In this document: piece by piece, positions 1 to 11,100 of the stretch | How positions within the stretch are numbered: position 1 is the first letter of the stretch | Layout: every line of letters starts with the position of its first letter | NCBI RefSeq assembly: GCF_029867415.1 | Contig: NC_081186.1 | Span: forward strand, 28,771,915 to 28,835,914 | Source: Vicia villosa | Taxonomy: Eukaryota > Streptophyta > Magnoliopsida > Fabales > Fabaceae | Direction: 5' to 3' | Length of the DNA stretch: 64,000 nucleotides | The notes under the pieces: model-generated | What the model saw: only the letters and a program-made list of their open reading frames with translations | What the model was told of the DNA's origin: nothing | The model's database searches: none | Program-made: the position numbers and the translations under genes

Positions 1-521
1 AATCAAGAGACACACACTCGTGCTTAAAATATTAGAGTGACACAACAAAAACACAAACTAATTCCAATGCATTCATCAAAGATAATAGCGTGGATCACAA
101 GAGACAGTTACAAAACAGCTGTTCTTCGTAATACACAATCTTCTGTCTGCGTTCCAAATTAGGATTGCAGTTCTTTTTATATGCAGTCTTGGGCCTTGGG
201 ATTTTTTAGAAACACAATAGGGTTAACAAAGTTAACCTAATTCACACGCCACTTGTCTGTTACACAATGTGCTGTCAGTAGGATCTTCTGAACGAAATTT
301 GCAGCACTCAATAAAAAGTTTCATAAACAGATAAAAGTGATAAATCAAGAAACACATTTAATAAACACTAACAGCTCTTGCTGTCACACATGGATGTCTT
401 GACATCGATCATGACATTCACTACAAAACCTGTATTAGCTCCACACATATATGCAACCTGCATATACACAATCAACCAGGTATGTTTTACCAATAATGCA
501 GCCAATATGCAAACACCTTCA
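1..521 (-). repeat. 3' LTR of the copia element (partial)
   Basis: Matches 3267-3774 with scattered substitutions and small indels, for example a shorter copy of the ttagctccacac-atatatgcaacctg stretch at the right LTR. Ends in CA at 521, directly followed on the minus strand by a polypurine tract. Its outer end lies before base 1. Confidence 0.9.
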
Positions 522-535
522 ATCTCCCCCTTTGG
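522..535 (-). other. Polypurine tract of the copia element
   Basis: On the minus strand CCAAAGGGGGAGAT abuts the LTR start TGAAGGTG, the expected position of the plus-strand DNA primer. Confidence 0.85.
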
Positions 536-842
536 AAAAGTTTTGGCTAAAACATCTTGTCACACCATACCAGAGAAAAACTTGCATCGGATAACCAAAA
601 CACAAAAACACAAGCTAATACAAACAAACAACATACATCACTAGTATGCACACAGTGCTCAGACAAAAACAGACAGACAACCACAAGAGTAGCACAAGCA
701 CAAACAGATCAACACACAAATAAGAAAATAGAATTGTTGATCACACACAACCACCATTCTTGTTGTTCTGGGGTGACACATAATACTTCTCCCCCTGTTT
801 GGCCACAAATGTTGCCAAAACCAACAAAAGTGTCTTCTCCAC

Positions 843-845
<3 letters not shown>

Positions 846-901
<56 letters not shown>
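846..901. repeat. (TA)n microsatellite, about 28 units
   Basis: Uninterrupted TA dinucleotides lie between the polypurine tract and the RNase H remnant of the copia element. ORFs crossing it give Tyr-Ile runs and are artefacts. Confidence 0.98.
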
Positions 902-904
<3 letters not shown>

Positions 905-923
905 TTGTTGACTCTATGATTCT

Positions 924-1060
924 TCAAGGATGCAGAGTCCACTTGCTTCGCAAGTTCTCAAACTGTGTAGCATCAAGAGCTTTTGTGAAGATGTTATTGA
1001 TTTTGTTAGACGCATTCTCGTCACTCTTGTTAGAATCATCTTCAATATGCATCACATGTA
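924..1060 (-). pseudogene. Copia RNase H C-terminal remnant
   Basis: The minus-strand translation contains NNIFTKALDATQFENLRSK, matching the conserved end of Ty1/copia RNase H (ADIFTKALD...F..LR). The rest of the RNase H and RT is absent or unrecognisable. The reading frame upstream carries a serine/asparagine-rich stretch without catalytic residues. This remnant identifies the superfamily and the 3' end of pol. Confidence 0.8.
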
Positions 1061-1092
1061 CCATTCGCATACTTGCATCATTTAGAGTTTGT

Positions 1093-1524
1093 TTAGGGGT
1101 TACCCCCTTTTGAGTGAGTGTGTGGGCAAGGTATTGTTTTAAGAGAGATGAACCGAGATTGTTGAGGCATCTCAATATTGTGAGTTAGCTCTAAACCTGT
1201 ATCTGAGTTAAAATTGATTCTTTGAATATTTACTAAAGGACATTCATCAATCCAGGATGCTTTGTTCTTCTCGATTTGCACAATTGAGTTCTCAGCCAAT
1301 TTTGATGTTAAGACATTTGTATTAACATTGACCTGATCTGCTGAGTGAGTCAACTCACTTCCTTCTACCATATCCTTTATGACTGTTTTGTTCTTGTTTG
1401 TAGCTGAGAAACCTACATCCTTCTTGTGATGTTTGTTTCGCCTGGATTTCCTTTTTCTGGAGTTTCCTGCTTTCTTTACAGCCGTCTCTTCAGGTATGTA
1501 ATGGCTTGAGTGATTAGCTTTCAC
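1093..1524 (-). pseudogene. Lysine-rich ORF remnant inside the copia element
   Basis: A 143-codon open stretch whose N-terminal part is very basic (RKRKSRRNKHHKKD). The rest has no domain I recognise. It lies between the gag-like ORF and the RNase H tail, where integrase/RT would be in a full element. It may be a nucleic-acid-binding gag tail or degenerated linker; no function can be assigned. Confidence 0.45.
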
Positions 1525-1647
1525 TCATGGCTTTTGCTGCGATGGCTTCTCTTTAGTCAGGTTTTCCTGATGAGGTGTACTTCTATAGGAAGATTCCTGA
1601 GTCTTAGGGCAGGTGAACCTCGGGTGACCTAACTTACCATATTGATA

Positions 1648-2811
1648 TCACCTTTTGGCTGAGATAGGAGTGTGCTGAGCCTCTTGTTTTGCCTTCTTTC
1701 CCCTTTTTGTGTCTTGCACCTCTCCTTCTAGATCAACAATGTTCATCATGAGTTTAACTCTTCCTTCTTGTAACAGTGCATAAGCATTTTCATACATTGT
1801 CAATCTCTTGCCCAATTCTCCATCTAGTACACACATCTCAGAGTATCCAGTAGCTAGTTCTTCACTAGTGAGTTCTTCAATGAAGATCTCATCATCAGAC
1901 TCATCCATTTCTTCTATCAGGACTCTTGTTCTGGGAGTAAGGGCTTCCGAATTGATGGTCCTTTCATGATCTTTTTCTTCATTGATCTTTTTGGTCATGG
2001 GATAAGTAGTTAGAGACTCGGAATTTGTTGGCTCCCATAGATAGCAGTTATTTTCATATCTGACTCCTTTCATGACTTCTTCATTTTCTTTGTTAGTAAC
2101 AATGCACTCTTCTTTAGTGAATCTGACATACATTCATTCATCACACAGTTGGCTGATGCTTATAAGGTTTGTGGCCAGTCCTTGCACAAGTAGAACATTA
2201 TGTAAGTTAGGAACACCCTGTTTCATGTTGCTGATGTCTTGAGCTTCCTCTATGGCAGTTACCTTCATATCAAATCGCTTAGGCAGTGATCTGAGGATCT
2301 TCCTTACCAGTTTTTCTTCAGTCATTTTCTCACCTATGGCTGCAGAGTTGTTTGAAATCTCTCGGACATTCATGTAAGACTCATAAATGGTTTCATCCTC
2401 TTTCATCTTGAGATTTTCAAACTTAATGGTAAGTGTTTGAAGTCTCGACATCTTTACCTTGGACGTGCCTTCATGTGCTATTTTGAGAATACCCCAAGCT
2501 TCTTTAGCCAACTCACAATGTTGTACAAGTCTGAAGATGTTTTTGTCAATACCATTGAACAGAGCACTTAGGGTCTTGGAATTGCCCAACGCTAACTCTT
2601 CTTCAGATTTGCTCCATTGAGTTTCAGGAATTAGAACAGTGGTTCCATCTTCTAGAATTTTCTCATGATGTTTCCATCTAATTTCAACAACTCTCCAGGC
2701 CTTGCTGTCCACTGACTTAATGACTGCTACCATACGAGGTTTCCAGTGGTCATAGTTAGAGCCATCCAAGATAGGTGGTCTGTTTCCAAACACTAATAGT
2801 TCCTTCTCCAT
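1648..2811 (-). pseudogene. Copia gag (UBN2-type) joined to GAG-pre-integrase, one internal stop
   Basis: Starts at ATG 2811, 69 bp past the PBS. Residues 1 to about 190 are a copia gag N-terminus (ILDGSNYDHWKPRMVA near the start; E-T-I-Y-E-S and RKILRSLP downstream). It then passes straight into the GAG-pre-integrase motif NVLLVQGLATNLISISQLCD. A TGA at 2134-2136 interrupts; the same frame continues with FTKEECIVTN and NCYLWEP. After that comes a Glu-rich coiled-coil-like stretch that resembles gag C-terminal sequence. The missing gag middle, zinc knuckle and protease imply an internal deletion, and the order suggests rearrangement. Start choice follows the PBS and the family N-terminus. Confidence 0.8.
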
Positions 2812-2868
2812 AGTACCAGAATTTTCTTATCCCTAGATCTCACCTAGATGTAAACAGGCAGGGTGCCT

Positions 2869-2880
2869 GCTCTGATGCCA
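2869..2880 (-). other. Primer binding site of the copia element (initiator tRNA-Met type)
   Basis: Minus strand reads TGGCATCAGAGC, one base off the common plant copia PBS TGGTATCAGAGC, two bases inside the 5' LTR end (TG at 2883). Confidence 0.85.
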
Positions 2881-2882
2881 AT

Positions 2883-3774
2883 TGAAAATTCTAGTAACAC
2901 ACGCTCGATGTCAAACTGGATGTTATGACATCCACAATTATGCAGCACAGACAATAATAACTAAACAACATAAAACAGTAAAGAACACACAGAATTGTTT
3001 ACCCAGTTTGGTTCAAAAAACCTACTCTGGGGGCTACCAAGCCAGGGATGAAGTCCACTATCAGTAGTATCAATTCAAAGCTAAACTCCCCCATTTACAA
3101 CTTATCACTTAATCACTACCCAATGACCTTTATACCTAGGTTCTACCTAGATATGGAATATCTCCATTCCACCCCCTCAATCACAGTAGTGATTACAAAT
3201 ACACAATAAACAATTACAGATAGAAGACACACTTCAAAAACACACCTTGATCTGCTTAAAAGTTTCAATCAAGAGACACACACTCGTGCTTAAAAGCTTA
3301 GAGTGACACAACAAAAACACAAACTAATTCCAACGCAATCATAAAAAATAATAGTGTGGATCACAAGAGAGAGTTACAGAACAACCATTCTTCATAATAC
3401 ACAATCTTCTGTCTGCGTTCCAAATTAGGATTGCAGTTCTTTTTATATGCAGTCTTGGGCCTTGGGCTTTTTTAGAAACACATTAGGGTTAACAAAGTTA
3501 ACCTAATTCACACGCCAATTGTCTGTTACACAATGTGCTGTCAGTAGGATCTTCTGAACGAAATTTACAGCACTCAATAAAAAGTTTCCTAAACAAATAA
3601 AAGTGATAAATCAGGAAACACATTTAATAAACACTAACAGCTCCTGCTGTCACACATGGATGTCATGACATCGATCATGACATTCACTACAAAACCTGTA
3701 TTAGCTCCACATGCATATACACAATCAACCAGGTATGTTTTACCAATAATGCAGCCAATATGCAAACACCTTCA
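2883..3774 (-). repeat. 5' LTR of the copia element, 892 bp
   Basis: Begins TGAAAATTC and ends ACCTTCA on the plus strand (TG...CA). Bases 3267-3774 pair with 1-521. The flanking sequence at 3775 is gypsy integrase. Confidence 0.9.
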
Positions 3775-4600
3775 ATGAATAAACAAATTTCGCTATATCC
3801 TTCTTCATACCTTGCCACCAGAATAATTTCTTCAAATCTTGATACATCTTAGCAGCACCAAGATGAATACTTAAACCACTTCTATGTCCTTCTTCAAGAA
3901 TCCTCTTTCTCAAATCTGCAATATCCGGAATACAAACTCGATTATGACATCTCATGACATAATTCTCATCGATCCGAAAGTCAACCAATTTCAATATCAT
4001 TATGTCAATATCATTATGTCAACCAATTTCAAATCCGATTTTTGACCTTCTCTGATCTTATCAAGGATACCACAACTAAGCCTCAACATACCAAGCTTAA
4101 CACACAAAGTCGTCGCTTCACAAACCAAACTCAAATCTCAAAACTATTCCAACAATTCCATTTCTCGCATCATCAACATTGACATATGTAATAATTTCCT
4201 ACTCAATGCATCGGCTATAATATCCGCCTTTCTAGGATGGTAGTTCAAACCAAAATCATAATCTTTCAAGAATTCCAACCATCTTCTTTGCCTCATATTC
4301 AAATCTTTCTGATCAAACAAATACTTCAAACTCTTGTGATCACTATACACATCGAATCTCGACCCAAACAAATAATTCCTCCAAAGTTTCAAAACAAATA
4401 CAACCACGACCAACTATAAATCATGCGTCGGATAATTCCTCTCATGAACTTTAAGTTGTCTTGAAGCATAAGATACCACTTGCCCTTTTTGCATCAAAAC
4501 ACCTCCAAAACCCATCAAAGAAGCATCACAATACACAACAAACGGTTCCAACGGATATGGCAACCTTTTCTTAAGCTCTTGAAAATTATCCTCGCATTGT
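3775..4600 (-). pseudogene. Gypsy F: RNase H and integrase zinc-binding remnants
   Basis: The minus-strand frame at 4144-4413 encodes Ty3/gypsy RNase H ([39 protein letters not shown]). The frame at 3775-4000 gives the HHCC part of integrase (KMYQDLKKLFWWQGMKKDIA). Upstream sequence (about 4430-4600) continues RNase H in frame ([17 protein letters not shown]) but with stops, including a TGA where Trp is usual near 4606 and a TAG before the 4413 ORF. Integrase is cut at 3775 by the copia insertion. Decayed and non-functional. Confidence 0.85.
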
Positions 4601-4605
4601 GAAGT

Positions 4606-5960
4606 TCAAATAAAAGCTTGACCTTTCCTAGTCAATTGCGTCAACAACAAAGATAACTTAGAAAATTCCTCAATGAACTTCCTATAATAATCGGCCAAAC
4701 CAAGAAAACTTCTAATCTTAGAAACGGACTTAGGAGCTTCCCATTGAGATACAGCCTCAATATTCAAAGGATCAACATAAATACCTCCACTTGAAATCAC
4801 AATGCCAAGGAAACTTACTTCCTTTAACCAGAACACACTTAGAAAGTTTTGCATACAATTGTTTTTCTTTCAACACCAATAACACAATCTTTAGATGCTT
4901 AACATGATCATCTTTACTCTTAGAATAGATCAATATATCATCGATGAACACAACCACAAACTTATCCAGATAATCATAAAAAATACTATTCATATACTCC
5001 ATGAGTACACCAGGTGCATTAGTCACATCAAACGACATCACTGAATACTCATAATGTCCATACCTCGTTCTAAAAGCAGTATTCTGAATATCTTTCGCTT
5101 TCACACGGATCTGATGATACTCAGACCTCAAATTAATCTTAATGAACACACGAGCACCCACCAACTGATCCATCAAATCATCAATCCTCGGAAGTGGATA
5201 CTTGTTCTTAATTGTCGCTTTGTTCAGTTGTCTATAATCAACACAAAGCCTCAGAGAATCTTCATTCTTCTTAACCAACAAAACAGGTGCACCCCATGGC
5301 AACACCCTCAGACGAATAAACTTCTTTTCCAGTAAATCTTCAAGCTGACACTTCAACTCTTTGAAATCAGAAGCTGACATCCGATACGGATCCATTGATA
5401 CAGGACTAGTTCTAGGATCTAAATCAATCGAAAACTCAACTTCACGTTCCGGCGGTAGATCACTTACATCCTCAGGAAATACCTCTTTAAAATCATAAAC
5501 TATTGGCAATTCTTCAATTATTCTCTTCTCATGAACATCCAAAGTTTCCAACAACATAAACAACTCTGCACCATCTTGCACAGATTCATCCATTTTCTTA
5601 GTAGATAAAAGCAGACTTTCCTTAACATCCGTTTCAGGAAAAATAACCGTCTTATCAATACAGTTGATATACACACGATTAAATTCCAACCAGTTCATAC
5701 TCAAAATCACATCAAGTTGCTCTAACGGAAGACAAACTAAATCAATTCCGAAATTTCTACCAAAGATACTCAATGGACAATTCAAACACACAAAAGAAGT
5801 AGACACAGAACCCATAACAGGTGTATCTATAACCATACTTCTACGCATATCAGACAACACAAGATTCAATCTCTTAGCACAATGTAAAGAAATGAAAGAA
5901 TGTGTTGCACCAGTATCAATAGTAGCAATAAAAGGTGTACCATTAATAAAGCACGTACCT
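4606..5960 (-). pseudogene. Gypsy F: aspartic protease and reverse transcriptase, frameshifted
   Basis: Minus strand, N to C: the protease site [11 protein letters not shown] lies near 5895-5930, then [12 protein letters not shown] follows with [43 protein letters not shown] and [10 protein letters not shown] (the Y/F-x-DD site). Near 4835 the frame shifts and RT/thumb continues as [12 protein letters not shown] and FLGLADYYRKFI to about 4606. PFG is changed to SFD. The motifs fit Tekay/Del-type chromovirus pol (family inference). Orientation matches the gag at 12333-12841. Confidence 0.85.
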
Positions 5961-6202
5961 TAGATTATCCTATCATCAGTAATGGCCTTAGCACCAGAAA
6001 ATGCAAACACTTTCCCTTTTGCTTGCTCCTTCTTCGGTTTATCACACTTGGTACTAATGTGCCCAAGCTCACCACAATTGTAGTAAGTCACACTCGAACC
6101 AACTCTACAATCCACGGATTTGTGACCCGACTTGTCACACTTGAAACACTTTCAAGAATTCTTGTTGCATTCATTAGCACGATGTACTTTGACACCACAT
6201 GG
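5960..6202 (-). pseudogene. Gypsy F: gag C-terminus with CCHC zinc knuckles
   Basis: The minus strand encodes three knuckle-like units: CGVKVHRANEC (first Cys pair degraded), CFKCDKSGHKSVDC, and YYNCGELGHISTKC. They are followed by a Lys-rich tail (KPKKEQAKGK). A TGA separates the first two. Such knuckles bind RNA in the nucleocapsid. The gag frame is lost at about 6202, where element E begins; the N-terminal gag resumes at 12333, and about 250 gag residues between them are missing. Confidence 0.75.
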
Positions 6203-6886
6203 TGAGAAGTCTGAAGTTATTCTACACTCTATAAGCCCACAACCAGAAGGGGCATCTTGCAAATCAAAGTCCAATATCTATTGGCATTTCTACAGAATTA
6301 TTAACACTAAGGGGATTCTCCCGGACATTTACCTCACTAATGCCTTTATTTGGCACTCTGCATATAGTATTCACTGCATATAACATTGCATCCTCAAAAG
6401 CGTAACATATCCATCAAAATAGAGCATTACGCCATTGGAAAATTCAAACATGCATCAATGCATAAGCCAGTTTGTATGTGCCCAGAAGGTACAAAGTAAT
6501 ATATATATATCCCCAGAAGAAGTCTCGTCTTCTCCCTCCAGTATGGATAGGATACAATGTCTTTATTCGTCAGAATTGTTGTCTCCGAGGTTATTTCCCG
6601 CATGTTGCATGCATATTAGAGTGCGAATGAGGATGGGCATTCAACCCATCTCATTTTTCAATCGTTTGAACAACCATACTTGGTGTGTGGCAATTCGAAT
6701 GATTGCCACTCTTAAAGAGTTACACCCCGCTTTTGTCCTGAGGGATTAATGTAATTCTTATGCCCCGCAAGCATCAATATCTCCGTGATACTTCAATGTT
6801 TACTGATGTCTTTTAATTGAGTCTATTCGTCACTAGTCTCCGTGGTTATTTTCCCTTACGTGGACAACCTTTTCGGATCCAACTCT

Positions 6887-7331
6887 CGTGATGTGAATTC
6901 TTTCCCTCCAACCTCAGTGTTGATGTCGATCATTTGTTTCTCCAATCTCAATGTTGGAGTCTATTATTTCTTTCCCAGCCTCAGTGTTGACATTAATCCT
7001 TTCCTTTCCCAGCCTCAGTGTTGATGTTAATCCTTTTCTTCCGTGACCTCAGTGTTGATGCCAATCATCATTCCAGCCTCAGTGTTGATGTTAATCCTTT
7101 CCTTTCCCAGCCTCAATGTTGATGCTTATCGTCTTTCTCCAACCTCGGTGTTGATGTCCTCCAACCTCAATGTTGTTGTCTATCATTTTTTTCCAACCTC
7201 AGTGTCAATTTCTATCATTTTCTCCAACCTCAGTGTTGATGCTTACCATTTTTTCTCCAACCTCAGTGGTGACGTTTACCATCTTTTCTCTCAACAATAG
7301 TGTTAAATTCGACCACTTCTTATTCCCAATC
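6887..7331 (+). repeat. Tandem array, unit about 33-35 bp
   Basis: Around a dozen imperfect units built on CCAACCTCAGTGTTGATG followed by a T-rich spacer. Unit length varies, so no reading frame is kept. Confidence 0.9.
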
Positions 7332-7377
7332 CCTAGTGAGTCCATCAATTAAGCATCTCATTGTTTGCAGCTTACCA

Positions 7378-7822
7378 AAACACTCGTCTGTGTTATTCTT
7401 TCGATGCTCGTCCGTGTCTTTCTTCAACACTCGTTTGTGTTATTCTTTCGATGCTCGTCCGTATCTTTCTTCAACACTCGTGTGTGTTATTCTTTCGATG
7501 CTCATCCGTACCTTTCTTCAACACTCGTCTGTGTCATTATTTCGATGCTCGTCTGTATCTTTCTTCAACACTAGTCTGTGTTATTCTTTCGATGCTCGTC
7601 CGTATCTTTCTTCAACACTCGTCTGTGTTATTATTTTTATACTCGTCTGTATCTCCGTCCAATAATCGTGTGTATTTGTTCAAACACTCGTCTCTGTTAT
7701 TCTTTTTGATACTCGTCTGTGTCTCCCTTCAATACTCGTATGTGTTGATTCAAACACTCGTCTGTGTTATTCTTTCGATACTCATCTGTATCTTCCTTCA
7801 ACACTCGTCCGTGTTACCTTAT
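7378..7822 (+). repeat. Tandem array, unit about 47 bp with a half-unit substructure
   Basis: Units alternate TTCTTTCGATGCTCGTCCGT and TTCAACACTCGTCTGTGTTA, so each 47-bp unit looks like a diverged duplicate of a 23-24 bp ancestor. The 230-codon plus-strand ORF here is a by-product of the repeat. Confidence 0.9.
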
Positions 7823-8128
7823 CTCTCCATCAAACCTATATTTTTCAATCACTGTTTCATACAACAACCACTTCCTTTGAGAACCTTGTATTGGCACCGT
7901 CACCACGTTACAAGGTATCACCATTTAACCATTATTTACCACAAACTTCTCCACCAGAAAAAAATTCTCTTTCCCCAGCAGATATTAAAACAAATAAAAA
8001 ATAAGGATAACACTTACATCACCATCAATTCAAGACAAAATTTTAGGTCTTGATATTTAATCTTCTTATAGCTTGAATGTTCGAAAGGCTAACACCAATT
8101 TCACCTTCAAGTTTAAGACGATTAAATA

Positions 8129-8136
8129 GGGGCAGC
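8129..8136 (+). other. Polypurine tract of element E
   Basis: GGGGCAGC directly precedes LTR start TGTCATACC; the same octamer in the same position marks A and B on the other strand. Confidence 0.85.
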
Positions 8137-11100
8137 TGTCATACCCCAAATTTGTCCTACCCTATTTATCTGGCTTACATTCATGTGCATATTTCATATA
8201 GTCCATTCATCCCATACATTCATTCATTTCATGATCACTGCTCAAAGAATTGACAAGAAAGGGAGTTCCATTGAAGGGGATTCCTGATAAAAAGGTGGAT
8301 CTGGGGTCTAATTGTGTGGCTTTGTCTTCATTAAAGTTCTCCTGGAATTAGGGTGTCACAACCTTCAACTCAAGGCATTGATTGAAGGGTACAAGCTTGC
8401 AAATCATCTGGTTTCCCAAATCAGGGTTTTTGACCAAAGTCAAACAGTTGACTGTTTGGTCAACATTTAATCAGGAGATGATTTTATAGTGTGAGGTGGA
8501 ATGAGACTCATGGAGAAGTGTGCAGTTGATTTTCTTTGGTTGATGATTGATTTGAAGTGGAATCGGATATCGATTAATTAGAAAATTTATCTGAAGCTGA
8601 AAAAGTCAAACAGTTGACTTTTTTGGTCAAAATCAGGGTCAACTCTCAAATATTGACTTTTGGTGAAAAACCGGTCAAAGAAAGTTAACAAAATAATTGA
8701 AATCAAGGATTAACCAAAATTTACCAAATGAGGAAGGTAGTTGAAATGTGAAGGTTTCTCTAAAAAAGAAAGTTCTAATACTTAAAGAAATTTGGAAGAG
8801 TTTTGAGAATGGTTAAGATGCTGACTTCAAGCCCAGATTTCATGTGAATTAAGATTTCATTTAGAAACAAGATCAAAAGGAAAAATGTTCATCTCATGGC
8901 ATACTACAATTGTGTAGTTGGAAATTTCTTCATTTGAGTTGTGTATCAAAAGTTATAGAAATGCAAAGTTGGAAAATCTAAGTGGAGTTAAGTCAAGTTG
9001 CTGGGCAAGGTTATTGGGCACACGCATGCATTCCATCAAACTGGTGGTGCACCAAATTTAAGACCTATTTCAGGGAATTGTATGCATGCCATGAGCCCAA
9101 AAAAGATATCCAGCCCTTCTCTTACATGTCCTCTATCCAACAAGATGAGAATCATGGGTTTTGGGTGTGCGTAGAGGAAGATATAGGGACTCAAAGTCAG
9201 GATATCATCAAGCCACAAATTGGGCAAAACGAGAGCACATTTCCAGGGCACGCGGGAGCATTTCCTCAAGCACGTGGCGTTCCATTTGTAAACGTGATTT
9301 TAGAAAACTATAAACATCCCCTAGATTCAAGCTCAATGTCAAACTCCTCTCCTTCGTGTCCTCTTCCAATTGAGCTAAGGATTGCAATAATTGGATATAC
9401 ATGGATCAAGATATAAATCCTCAAACTCACACACATGAAACTGCAATGGGACAGCCATTTGGCCAGGGCACGCGCGCAAAGCCCATGCAGCTCGCTGAGT
9501 ACACGAAAGTGAAGGGAAAGCTTACTCAAAATGCCTGAGACTTGTTCATTAAGTTTATGAGGGAAAAGATACCATACAACAAGCCACACCGTAAACCATT
9601 GCACCACAACACCACTATATAAACCAAGACTCCACACTATTCAAGGGGAGCATTCATTTTTCTTCTTTTCTCAGTTTCACAAAAACCTTCCTACACTCTC
9701 ATTCTCTCCCATTGCTCTCTCTCCCTCATTTTCATAACCAACTCCAACAACCTGTAACAAACTTTCTACTTTCTCTACAAACCTCCATTGAAGCACCACC
9801 AATCTTCTTCATCATCATCCTCAACAACCAGCTTCATCTCAACTCACTCTCATCATCTCCATCTTCAACGAACTCAACAACATTCATAAACCAACAAAGT
9901 CAACCACCACAACAAACTCTTCAATAAGAAAAGCTTCATCCTTCTCAAACAACAACAAATTCATCTCGCTCATATACTATTTTCCTTTATCTTCATAACA
10001 GAATCAAGCAAAATCTCCATGCAACCTTCATCCATCCTCACTCTTCTCCAACTACCATAATTATCAAATCACCATCTACGTCTCCATGGAAACATCGTCA
10101 ATCCCAGCCACGAGTTCTTGAAGGTTATCTCCAAGGTTTGATCACATCAAGATTCTTCTAAAGCCTCTGAGTTTATTTCTCAGAGGATTGAATTCGCTTT
10201 GAATTTCGATATCAAGATCCATGTGCGAAGAATAGAAGTTTACCGAAGATTGTTTTGCGGTTCGATGCGAGGTAAATGATCTTAAACCTCCCCAGCATCT
10301 TAGATTCTGTGTATTAGATCATGCATTTGGTTTTTGCACGTATGAGTTCTTGTCACTTCTTGAAGTGTTTTCGATTTATATGAAATGTTGGCCGTTTGGA
10401 TGTTTAATTTGCATATTTGAACTCTGTGTGTGGAGGAGATCGGATTGATATGTTTAGTTTAGGTCGAGGTATACTTTCATGGAGCTAGGGCTTACTATAT
10501 GTGCTTCGGTTCGTGAGTTAGAGAGAGAAATAGGAGAAACTAATTGCAGATTTGAACTCAGAGCAAGATTTTGAGTCAAGAGGTGATAGTGTTTTCTTTT
10601 TCTGGAAAATTTGATAGAGTCTCTTCCGTGGAGCTACCGGAGAAGACGACCTGAGCTAGTCTCCGGCGTCTGCATGTGTTTGTGTGGATTCCCTTACGTG
10701 TTTGATTCTCATTGGCTTATGCTTGCTACATTATTCCTTTTTGTCTTCTTCTAAATGATTGGTTCGTGTGGTGTTGCAATGTGATTGGCTGAGTTTTGTT
10801 TCTTTGGCATTTATTGACTTAAGTGGGGATGACCAATTTGATACCATATTCTCATGTCACATTTTTAATAACCATGGCTTAAAGTAAATAATACTTGCTG
10901 AATAATAAAAATGGAATTAAAGAGAATAAAATGGAATAATGAAACATGCTGCTGGGCCACACGTGTCTAAGCTTAGCGTTCTTTTCCTATTTCCACCCCC
11001 TTGTTTGAGGCCCAGTGCGCTAGTATAAAGAAGTCAGTTAGTTCTTGTTTTGCTTTCTCACCCCCTGTGTAACAGATTTTAAAAATACAAAAACATTGTT

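Larger units (their letters stand above)
1..3774 (-). mobile_element. Ty1/copia element, non-autonomous and rearranged; 3' LTR cut by the window edge
   Basis: Two direct repeats (1-521 and 2883-3774) flank about 2.4 kb. On the minus strand the order is 5' LTR (2883-3774), PBS (2869-2880), gag-like ORF, RNase H tail, polypurine tract (522-535), 3' LTR. A full copia interior is usually over 4 kb; here most of integrase and RT is missing, so the element must have depended on helpers. The gag has the UBN2-type start seen in SIRE/Maximus copia elements (lineage is inference). It is inserted in the integrase of gypsy element F, whose frame stops at 3775. A TSD cannot be checked because the far end lies outside the window. 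Confidence 0.85.
6203..8136 (+). mobile_element. Element E: 3' internal untranslated region of a 5'-truncated Ogre-like element
   Basis: No credible coding region; the ORFs seen arise from tandem repeats. The stretch ends in the polypurine tract GGGGCAGC directly before an LTR starting TGTCATACCCC, which defines it as the 3' UTR of a plus-strand Ogre/Tat-like element. Its 5' LTR and ORFs are absent. Bases 6203-6880 show no recognisable motif. Two tandem arrays occupy 6887-7331 and 7378-7822. Confidence 0.7.

Noticed and set aside
557..942. Overlapping ORFs with long Tyr-Ile runs on both strands
   Set aside because: They are translations of the (TA)n microsatellite.
7300..8053. Plus-strand ORFs of 121 and 230 codons
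   Set aside because: Generated by the 47-bp tandem array; overlapping frames are all open, and no domain is present.
9712..9927. 71-codon Ser/Thr/Gln-rich ORF after the E TATA box
   Set aside because: Begins at TTG, not ATG; low-complexity CA-rich leader.
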